This document shows positions 1 through 4,584 of a stretch of 14,041 nucleotides of DNA, in pieces. Position 1 is the stretch's first letter; the number at the start of each line of letters is the position of its first letter. Below the pieces are notes generated by a model that did no database searches, was not told the DNA's origin, and saw only the letters and a program-made list of their open reading frames with translations. The translations under genes and the position numbers were made by a program. Origin of the DNA: Methylococcales bacterium (GTDB taxonomy: Bacteria; Pseudomonadota; Gammaproteobacteria; Methylococcales; Methylomonadaceae); NCBI GenBank assembly GCA_023134955.1, contig JAGLUC010000487.1, positions 1-14,041 on the forward strand. Reading direction: 5' to 3'.

Positions 1-157
1 TCAAGAATAATGACGGTTTCCATTTGGCGCTTCGCTGAATAGACCCTCCGCAATTTTTCTGGATTTTTTCACCCACCGCCTAGGCGGCCTAGTCGCCAGA
101 AGTTCATACGGCGCGCAAAAAGCGCTGGAAGAACCTCAACAGCGAGAAAAGGTGTGA
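1..157 (+). other. GC-rich leader upstream of ardA, with a short open frame
   Basis: This stretch is visibly richer in G and C than the AT-rich DNA that follows. A frame is open from base 14 to the TGA at 155-157; its downstream part reads protein-like (residues near the end GGLVARSSYGAQKALEE). It has no ATG, GTG or TTG to start from, only CTG codons at 35 and 59, so it is either the tail of something broken or untranslated leader DNA. Another frame offers ATG at 10 but stops after 10 residues. The TGA overlaps a GTG at 154-156 in the arrangement GTGA, which would be a normal translational-coupling junction with ardA. I do not recognise a protein here. An untranslated regulatory leader of ardA is at least as likely as a coding remnant. 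Confidence 0.35.
57..101. repeat. Nested inverted repeats (possible cruciform) before ardA
   Basis: An outer arm TTCTGG (57-62) pairs with CCAGAA (96-101). Inside lies a perfect 12-bp palindrome, CCGCCTAGGCGG (76-87). It overlaps a second, odd palindrome, CTAGGC-G-GCCTAG (80-92). These structures compete with one another, so the segment could fold in more than one way on a single strand. An operator, a single-strand promoter or a recombination site are possible roles; none is shown by the sequence alone. Confidence 0.55.
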
Positions 158-664
158 AATCAGAATATATATATTGCAGACCTAGCAGCTTACAATAACG
201 GTAATGTACATGGTGTCTGGATTAACGCCACCGATGACCTTGACGATATTCAAGAGCAAATTAATATAATGCTGGCTGATAGCCCCGAAGGTTTCGCCGA
301 AGAATACGCCATTCATGATTATGAAGGTTTCGATGGTTACGGCCTTGGAGAATATGAAGGCATTGAAACAGCGCATGAAATTGCTTGTTTTATTGATGAA
401 AACCCAGAATTAGGCGGTGAATTACTATCATACTGTGATGGTGATTTAGAAGATGCCAGAAAAGCAATAGAAGATAATTATTGCGGTTGTTATAAATCAT
501 TAGCAGATTATGCTGAAGAACTAACTGAAGAAACAACGCAAATCCCTGAAAGTTTAGCTTATTATATCGACTATGAAAGAATGGGGCGTGATATGGAACT
601 AAGCGGTGATGTTTACACAATTGAAACAGGTTACGAAGAAATACATATTTTTTGGAACCATTGA
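158..664 (+). CDS. ardA: ArdA-type antirestriction protein, 5' end out of frame with its likely start
   Basis: ArdA proteins are small, very acidic DNA mimics that bind and inhibit type I restriction enzymes, protecting incoming mobile DNA. The frame reads IYIADLAAYNNG at the start, then runs of D and E through the middle, and ends TIETGYEEIHIFWNH, which fits the ArdA family from end to end. The first ATG in frame is at 269, but family similarity begins about 34 codons earlier, near base 167. No normal start codon lies between the TGA at 155-157 and that point. A GTG at 154-156 would give MKSEYIYIADL if one more TA unit were present in the TA tract at 165-174. A strong terminator follows 10 bases after the stop. 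The identity is clear; whether this copy makes full-length protein is not. Initiation at ATT or ATA, or at ATG 269, are alternatives. Confidence 0.85.
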   Translation, partial: NQNIYIADLAAYNNGNVHGVWINATDDLDDIQEQINIMLADSPEGFAEEYAIHDYEGFDGYGLGEYEGIETAHEIACFIDENPELGGELLSYCDGDLEDARKAIEDNYCGCYKSLADYAEELTEETTQIPESLAYYIDYERMGRDMELSGDVYTIETGYEEIHIFWNH

Positions 665-673
665 TTAACCGGA

Positions 674-709
674 GAGGCTGCTGGGAATATCCGGCAGCTT
701 CTTTTTTTT
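674..709 (+). terminator. Rho-independent terminator of ardA
   Basis: GCTGCTGG (677-684) pairs with CCGGCAGC (691-698) around the loop GAATAT, with one T-G wobble. Three more pairs come from GAG (674-676) and TTC (699-701), one of them a wobble. A run of eight T follows at 702-709. It starts 10 bases after the ardA stop. Confidence 0.88.
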
Positions 710-726
710 ATTTGTTGGGATGGGAT

Positions 727-744
727 GGCGCGAAATTTCGCGCC
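727..744. repeat. Perfect 18-bp palindrome
   Basis: GGCGCGAAATTTCGCGCC is identical to its own reverse complement over 18 bases. It lies between the ardA terminator and the terminator of the converging mob genes. It is GC-rich at the ends, has an AAATTT core and no T tract, so it is not an obvious terminator. A protein-binding site (dimeric regulator, partition or relaxase accessory protein) or a replication element would fit. The function is unknown. Confidence 0.8.
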
Positions 745-771
745 GCCAAAACTTATTCAGTTTTTGCGGCG
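741..771. repeat. 13-bp imperfect inverted repeat overlapping the palindrome
   Basis: CGCCGCCAAAACT (741-753) pairs with AGTTTTTGCGGCG (759-771) with one mismatch, around the loop TATTC. It shares four bases with the 18-bp palindrome, so the two structures would be mutually exclusive at their boundary. Confidence 0.7.
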
Positions 772-794
772 AAAAGCTGCAAAGTATTGCAGCT
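771..794 (-). terminator. Likely terminator of the mob operon
   Basis: Read on the - strand, AGCTGCAA-TACT-TTGCAGCT is a perfect 8-bp stem with a 4-base loop, and TTTT overlaps its end before the sequence becomes GC-rich. The hairpin begins at the last base of the TGA at 796-794. That TGA ends the frame-shifted extension of the relaxase gene, which suggests the mob transcript once ended here and not at 957. Confidence 0.6.
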
Positions 795-985
795 CAAGGT
801 TCAAAGCCCTTATCAAAATCAGGGCTTTCAAAATATTTTCTATTTTGAAGTTTTAAATCTTTTTTATATGATTTTTCTGTAAATTCCTCATAAGGCTGAT
901 CTTTTTGAATTGAAAGTTTTTTACTTGTTGGGGCAGTAGTATTTATATAAGAAATATTACGGATAAGCTTTTTGTGAGACTCGAT
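794..985 (-). pseudogene. Probable frame-shifted C-terminal end of the relaxase
   Basis: On the - strand a frame shifted by +1 from mobA is open from just after a TAG at 988-986 to a TGA at 796-794, giving 63 residues. It has no start codon of its own that makes sense, but its content is protein-like: hydrophilic and rich in K, E, Q and Y, with KDQPYEEFTEKSYKKDLK in the middle. It joins mobA at an A5 run around 970-974. Removing one A turns SQKAYP-stop into SQKLIRN and on to the second frame, for a protein of about 362 residues. The frame ends exactly at a hairpin terminator. I infer that this is the true end of the relaxase, cut off by a one-base insertion or a sequence error; a chance open frame is the alternative. 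Confidence 0.45.
803..828. repeat. 8-bp perfect inverted repeat
   Basis: AAAGCCCT (803-810) and AGGGCTTT (821-828) are exact reverse complements separated by 10 bases. If the relaxase extension is real, this repeat lies inside its last codons. On its own it could be a secondary hairpin before the terminator at 771-794. Confidence 0.5.
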
Positions 986-1883
986 CTATGCGGTGTTGCT
1001 GCGTCATTTCTTTTTTACTATTAAGCAACGGCGCCAATTTTTTTTGATAATCTTTATTTTGTTCGTTAAGAAGTTTTTTAAGGACATTTGAAAGCTGGTT
1101 AGAAATGCTTTCTTTAACCTGATCAACAGAGGGCAAGTTTTCAGCTTTACCAATATAATTTTCAAGTTCTTTTTTCTTTACGCCTATTTGACGGGTGATA
1201 GAATAAATCTCGCCAAAAATATCAATTGCTACATAACCTCTGCGATCACCACAAGCTACAAAGTAGCCACGTTCATTTAATGAAGCAAAAAATGAGTCCT
1301 TATTGTTACTAGCAGCCCAACATTCTTGAAAAGTAGCCTTTATTACTTTAGGACTTTGATTAGTGCGCACAGCTTGTTGCCATTCGGCACGCGTGTAGTT
1401 CAGCGGATTTTTGTATGATTTATTGATAAATCCTTTGGGTAATTGCCAGCCATTTTCTAAATAAAGTTGTTTGGAAATATCTATTAATTTGAGTTTGGTA
1501 TGGGGCAGATTAATAGCTTTCATCTCTTCAATATTAATTCTGCTCCAAACACAGTGAGCATGCCTTCTGCCATGTTTTTCATGAAAAACAATAATGCGGG
1601 GCTGATTTTCCAGCCCCAGCTTTTTTTCTACACGTTTTAATGTGTTTTCAAAGAGCTCTACCGGCATTATTTTATTTTGTGGCGGATTTAAGGATAGTGA
1701 AAACATGAACTGTTTGCATTGGGTTTCACGAGATAGGGCATAGGCTTCGTTTAACGCACCAGTTACAGTGTCAGCTATAAACCCTCTAATTTGATGGATA
1801 GTGACATGTTCATTTTGTTCACCATTGATCAAATGTTTGGCAAGTTGACGAGAACCAGCACGTTGAGAGCCTTTAAGGATCAT
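957..1883 (-). CDS. Relaxase / mobilization nuclease (MobA-like, MOB-P type)
   Basis: Relaxases nick the origin of transfer on one strand, stay bound to the 5' end and lead the strand into the recipient cell. The 308-residue product starts MILKGSQRAGSRQLAKHL, typical of a family found in chromosomal mobilizable elements of proteobacteria. It carries the metal-binding histidine motif HEKHGRRHAHCVWSRI (residues 101-116; H101, H104, H108, H110). There is no tyrosine before residue 48, so the usual tyrosine nucleophile is not evident; H17 sits in the corresponding N-terminal helix region. The C-terminal part is basic, lysine- and glutamine-rich, and ends abruptly. A further 55 or so residues lie in the next frame (see 794-985), so this copy may be truncated. 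It overlaps the upstream mobC-like gene by 11 bases, indicating co-transcription and coupled translation. The relaxase call is secure; nicking activity is not. Confidence 0.85.
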   Translation of the reverse strand: MILKGSQRAGSRQLAKHLINGEQNEHVTIHQIRGFIADTVTGALNEAYALSRETQCKQFMFSLSLNPPQNKIMPVELFENTLKRVEKKLGLENQPRIIVFHEKHGRRHAHCVWSRINIEEMKAINLPHTKLKLIDISKQLYLENGWQLPKGFINKSYKNPLNYTRAEWQQAVRTNQSPKVIKATFQECWAASNNKDSFFASLNERGYFVACGDRRGYVAIDIFGEIYSITRQIGVKKKELENYIGKAENLPSVDQVKESISNQLSNVLKKLLNEQNKDYQKKLAPLLNSKKEMTQQHRIDRVSQKAYP

Positions 1884-2289
1884 AATTAGGCTCTTTATTT
1901 TGTCCCTCTATTTTTAATCCCATTGCACGTATTAAAGCCTCTCGCATCCATTTAATTGAAGCCGCTGCTTCCATAAGGGCTTTGCAAACTTCTTCATTGA
2001 CAGGTAAAGAGCCTGAATTAGCAGCTTTTGCTAATTGGTTAATATAGTTGGCAATTCGTGATTGACCAAGTAACCCTAAAAGCCTGGCTAATTCTTTATG
2101 ATCTTTAACTGGTTTTTTGCTGCGTGTTCGATCTTTTGGTATTTTATCTTGGAAGATTAACCATCGAATATAGGCTGCTAAAGGGCGACCATCTGCTGCT
2201 AGATCAAGTCTTTTTCTCCCATCTTTAGTAAAGCGCATAGCGAAAGGTGCTGGATACTTTTTTCTTTTAAGTGGTGTTTTTTTATCCAT
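1873..2289 (-). CDS. Mobilization accessory protein, MobC-like
   Basis: Small basic proteins encoded just ahead of a relaxase usually bind the origin of transfer and help melt it so the relaxase can nick. This 138-residue product has a lysine/arginine-rich start (KKTPLKRKKYPAPFAMRFT). A stretch that could form a ribbon-helix-helix DNA-binding fold follows (about residues 15-45). The conserved block typical of these proteins is ELARLLGLLGQSRIANYINQ, continuing KAANSGSLP. I prefer the ATG at 2289 over the GTG at 2295 because AGGA (2301-2298 on the - strand) stands 7 bases before the ATG but only 1 base before the GTG. The stop overlaps the relaxase start by 11 bases. Its upstream side (2296-2490) is where an oriT would be expected in such modules. 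Confidence 0.75.
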   Translation of the reverse strand: MDKKTPLKRKKYPAPFAMRFTKDGRKRLDLAADGRPLAAYIRWLIFQDKIPKDRTRSKKPVKDHKELARLLGLLGQSRIANYINQLAKAANSGSLPVNEEVCKALMEAAASIKWMREALIRAMGLKIEGQNKEPNYDP

Positions 2290-2304
2290 TTTCACGTCCT
2301 ATGG

Positions 2305-2334
2305 TTGTTAAAATGGATGCTTTACTGTTATAAT
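2305..2334 (+). promoter_or_regulatory. Extended -10 sigma-70 promoter reading toward rimP
   Basis: TTGTTA (2305-2310) is separated by 18 bases from a perfect TATAAT (2329-2334). TG at 2326-2327, one base ahead of the hexamer, makes it an extended -10 element. Transcription would start near 2341 and enter the hairpin-rich region. It lies back to back with the mobC-like gene. It is the best-looking promoter I see in the window. Confidence 0.65.
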
Positions 2335-2370
2335 CTACGGATTCTTTGGTACGGGCTCCCTCGGTGGTTG

Positions 2371-2392
2371 AAAGTAGCGTATCTAAAGTAGC
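2371..2392. repeat. Direct repeat AAAGTAGC, 14-base period
   Basis: AAAGTAGC occurs at 2371-2378 and again at 2385-2392, and a related GGTAGCG begins at 2440. Short direct repeats upstream of a mobC-like gene are compatible with binding sites for the accessory protein at an origin of transfer. TATCCT at 2410-2415 resembles the core of the IncP-type nick region (ATCCTG) only partly. The repeat is visible; the role is inference. Confidence 0.4.
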
Positions 2393-2469
2393 AGGGTTTA
2401 GTGCTGTTATATCCTTGGCAATGCCAAGTAAATATAGTGGGTAGCGAGCCCCGCTACCAGATATTAAAG

Positions 2470-2489
2470 ACCCCAGTATGGGGTTTTTT
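2470..2489 (+). terminator. Rho-independent terminator upstream of rimP (T1)
   Basis: ACCCCA (2470-2475) pairs with TGGGGT (2479-2484) around GTA, followed by a T run to 2489. It ends the candidate RNA. Transcription from the promoter at 2305-2334 must pass it to reach rimP. Confidence 0.75.
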
Positions 2490-2494
2490 AGTTT

Positions 2495-2515
2495 CTAAGC
2501 TTTAAGAAAGTTTAG
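2495..2515 (+). repeat. Hairpin between the two leader terminators
   Basis: CTAAGCTTT (2495-2503) and AAAGTTTAG (2507-2515) form a 9-bp stem with one G-U wobble and the loop AAG. No T tract follows. It adds to a chain of hairpins in the rimP leader. I see no convincing promoter between the two terminators. Confidence 0.4.
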
Positions 2516-2535
2516 AGTATTGGATGTTTTTAGGG

Positions 2536-2559
2536 AAGAGCCATTGGCTCTTTTTTTTT
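2536..2559 (+). terminator. Rho-independent terminator or attenuator just before rimP (T2)
   Basis: AAGAGCC (2536-2542) pairs with GGCTCTT (2546-2552) around ATT, with nine T (2551-2559). It ends 22 bases before the rimP start, which leaves little room for a separate promoter downstream. In E. coli the metY-rimP-nusA-infB operon is reported to be autoregulated by NusA; a terminator in this position would suit attenuation. That use is inferred here. Confidence 0.75.
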
Positions 2560-2581
2560 GTGTTAAAGAAAGTGAGGATAT

Positions 2582-3067
2582 ATGAAGCAGGCTCCTGAGC
2601 ATTTGGTAAATTTAATAGAACCAATTGTAGACGGTCTTGGTTATGAATGTGTTGGTATCGAATACAATCCACACCCAAAAAATGGCTTGCTAAGAGTTTA
2701 TATTGATAAGGAAGACGGCATTTTAGTTGAAGATTGTACCAAGGTCAGTCATCAAATAAGTGGAATGCTTGATGTTGAAGACCCTATTGCAGATAATTTT
2801 CAATTAGAGGTTTCCTCGCCAGGTTCAGACAGACCTTTCTTTAAGTTGAGTCAATTTGAACAGTTTATTGGTCAAACAGTGACTGTAAAAGTATTTAAAC
2901 CTATTAATAAACAAAGAAAAATAACAGGGATAATTGAAAAGGTTGAAGGTGATGTTGTTGTGCTTTTATTGGCAGACCAGAGCATAGAAATTCCATTTCA
3001 GGCAATGAGCAAAGCACGCTTGGTACCTGATTTTTTAATTAAAAAAGGAAGGCGCAATGAAAAATAA
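2582..3067 (+). CDS. rimP: Ribosome maturation factor RimP
   Basis: RimP helps assemble the 30S subunit, acting on the S12-containing region of the body. The 161-residue protein has the family's two-domain layout. The N-terminal domain holds GLGYECVGIEYNP, the VEDCTKVSHQIS segment and the signature LEVSSPGSDRPFF around residues 78-90. A small SH3-like beta domain follows (about residues 95-155). The start is supported by GAGGA 3 bases upstream and by family length. The last 11 bases overlap nusA, whose own ribosome-binding site (GGAAGG) lies inside rimP. It is the first gene of the translation operon and comes directly after a terminator-like hairpin, so its expression may depend on readthrough. 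Confidence 0.97.
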   Translation: MKQAPEHLVNLIEPIVDGLGYECVGIEYNPHPKNGLLRVYIDKEDGILVEDCTKVSHQISGMLDVEDPIADNFQLEVSSPGSDRPFFKLSQFEQFIGQTVTVKVFKPINKQRKITGIIEKVEGDVVVLLLADQSIEIPFQAMSKARLVPDFLIKKGRRNEK

Positions 3068-4574
3068 AGAGATTTTGTTGGTGGCAGATGTTTTTGCCAA
3101 TGAAAAAGATATAGATAAGGAAATTGTTTTTCAGGCGTTAGAGTCAGCTTTAGCAGCGGCGGCAATAAAACGCCATGAAAATCAGATTAACGCACGAGTT
3201 GAGATTGATAGAGATACTGGTAGCTATATAACTTACCGTCGCTGGGAAGTGGTTTCAGCTAATGATGAAATTGATGGTGATCTTGAATTTCCAGATTCAC
3301 AAGCTTTAGTAGAAGTCGCTCAAATGGATGATCCTGATGTTGAAACAGGTGATTTCATTGAAGAAGAAATAGACTCAGTTGATTTTTGCCGAATTGCAGC
3401 ACAAACTGCAAAACAAGTTATTATTCAAAAGATCAGAGAAGCTGAGCGTAAGAAAATTGTAGAAGCATATGCAGATCGTGTAGGTGAATTAGTTACAGGT
3501 GTTGTCAAGCGTCTGGAAAAAGGCAGTATTTATTTAGATTTAGGTGGTAATGTTGAAGCTTATATAGCTAGATCAGAAATGATTCCTAGAGAATCAATTC
3601 GCATTGGTGATCGGGTTCGAGGTTATTTAAAAGAGGTTCGTTCAGAAGTACGAGGCCCTCAGTTATTTGTCAGTCGATCAGCACCTGAACTATTAATTGC
3701 TTTGTTTAGACTGGAAGTACCTGAAGTGGGCGAAGGTTTAATTGATGTCTTGGCTGCAGCAAGAGATCCTGGCTCAAGAGCTAAAATTGCAGTGAGAAGT
3801 AATGATCCTAGACTTGACCCGGTAGGTGCATGTGTAGGTATGCGTGGGTCAAGAGTTCAAGCGGTATCAAATGAGTTGGCAGGAGAGCGGGTAGATATTA
3901 TTCTGTGGAATGATAATGATGCCCAATTTGTTATTAATGCAATGTCACCTGCCGAGATAGATGCTATTGTTGTTGATGAAGATAAACACAGTATGGATGT
4001 TGCTGTTGCTAGTGATAATTTGTCTCAAGCGATAGGTCGTGGTGGTCAGAATGTACGGTTAGCAACCGAGTTGACTGGCTGGGAATTAAATGTCCGTGAT
4101 GCGAGCGATACTGATGCGTCAAGTGGTGAGGATATTGCAAAAATCAAGCAGGCTTTTATTGAACAATTAGATGTTGATGAAGAAATTGCCGATGTTTTAG
4201 TTGAGGTCGGTCTATCTAATGTAGGAGAGATTCTTTATGTGCCTGTTGAGGATATGTTGGAAATTGAGGGCTTTGATGAAGAATTAGTTGAGGCATTAAG
4301 AAGCCGCGCAAAAGATGCGGTGTTAATTAATGCTATTGCTTCAGAAGAAGCGGTTGAAACATCAGAACCAGCTAAAGACCTCCTTGAAATGGAAGGTATG
4401 GATGATGAGCTGGCTCATGAATTGGCAGCAAAAGGCATTGTGACTATGGAAGATTTGGCAGAGCAGGCGGTTGATGATCTTCTGGACTTTCCAGCCATGG
4501 ACGAAGAAAAGGCAGGAAAATTGATTATGAAGGCGCGCGAACCATGGTTTGCAGACGATCAGGGCGAAGGATAA
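3057..4574 (+). CDS. nusA: Transcription termination/antitermination factor NusA
   Basis: NusA binds RNA polymerase and nascent RNA, promotes pausing and hairpin termination, and joins antitermination complexes. The 505-residue protein shows the full gammaproteobacterial layout: an N-terminal polymerase-binding domain (about 1-130, KEILLVADVFANEKDIDKE); an S1 domain (about 135-200, ELVTGVVKRLEKGSIYLDLGG); KH1 with VGACVGMRGSRVQAVSNEL; KH2 with SQAIGRGGQNVRLATELTGW; and two acidic C-terminal repeats (about 365-425 and 435-500). It overlaps rimP by 11 bases, and the infB start lies 10 bases after its stop. Placing NusA behind a terminator-containing leader is the arrangement expected for autoregulation. 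Confidence 0.98.
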   Translation: MKNKEILLVADVFANEKDIDKEIVFQALESALAAAAIKRHENQINARVEIDRDTGSYITYRRWEVVSANDEIDGDLEFPDSQALVEVAQMDDPDVETGDFIEEEIDSVDFCRIAAQTAKQVIIQKIREAERKKIVEAYADRVGELVTGVVKRLEKGSIYLDLGGNVEAYIARSEMIPRESIRIGDRVRGYLKEVRSEVRGPQLFVSRSAPELLIALFRLEVPEVGEGLIDVLAAARDPGSRAKIAVRSNDPRLDPVGACVGMRGSRVQAVSNELAGERVDIILWNDNDAQFVINAMSPAEIDAIVVDEDKHSMDVAVASDNLSQAIGRGGQNVRLATELTGWELNVRDASDTDASSGEDIAKIKQAFIEQLDVDEEIADVLVEVGLSNVGEILYVPVEDMLEIEGFDEELVEALRSRAKDAVLINAIASEEAVETSEPAKDLLEMEGMDDELAHELAAKGIVTMEDLAEQAVDDLLDFPAMDEEKAGKLIMKAREPWFADDQGEG

Positions 4575-4584
4575 GGGGACGGAT

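Larger units (their letters stand above)
2341..2489 (+). ncRNA. Candidate structured RNA, about 150 nt, between promoter and terminator
   Basis: No protein frame is present. From the promoter's likely start to the T tract at 2484-2489 the sequence contains stem CTTGGC/GCCAAG (2414-2428, loop AAT), stem GGTAGCG/CGCTACC (2440-2458, loop AGCCC) and the terminator hairpin. GGGCT at 2353-2357 is complementary to the AGCCC loop at 2447-2451, which would allow a pseudoknot. The 3' half of the terminator (GGGGTT, 2480-2485) could instead pair with AGCCCC (2448-2452). I match it to no known RNA family: it is not a tRNA, tmRNA or 4.5S RNA by eye. It may be an independent small RNA, the leader of the rimP operon, or simply oriT structure read as DNA. 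Confidence 0.4.

Noticed and set aside
727..744. Palindrome as a dif/Xer recombination site
   Set aside because: It lacks the two 11-base XerC/XerD arms and 6-base spacer with the usual TTATG-like inner bases; it is a continuous palindrome.
652..882. 76-codon + strand open frame overlapping the end of ardA
   Set aside because: It runs through the ardA terminator and the palindrome cluster, shows no family resemblance, and its low-complexity end is only the complement of AT-rich DNA.
2371..2446. CRISPR-like array from repeated GTAGC motifs
   Set aside because: There are only two exact 8-base copies plus a partial one, with no regular repeat length or unique spacers.
2341..2489. tRNA gene (initiator Met or Leu expected near rimP)
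   Set aside because: No acceptor stem with CCA, no T-loop GTTCNANNC and no anticodon arm could be laid out in this stretch.
4549..4584. Earlier ATG for infB
   Set aside because: The extra 12 residues lie inside nusA, do not resemble IF2-N, and the ATG at 4585 has a good ribosome-binding site and the canonical N-terminus.
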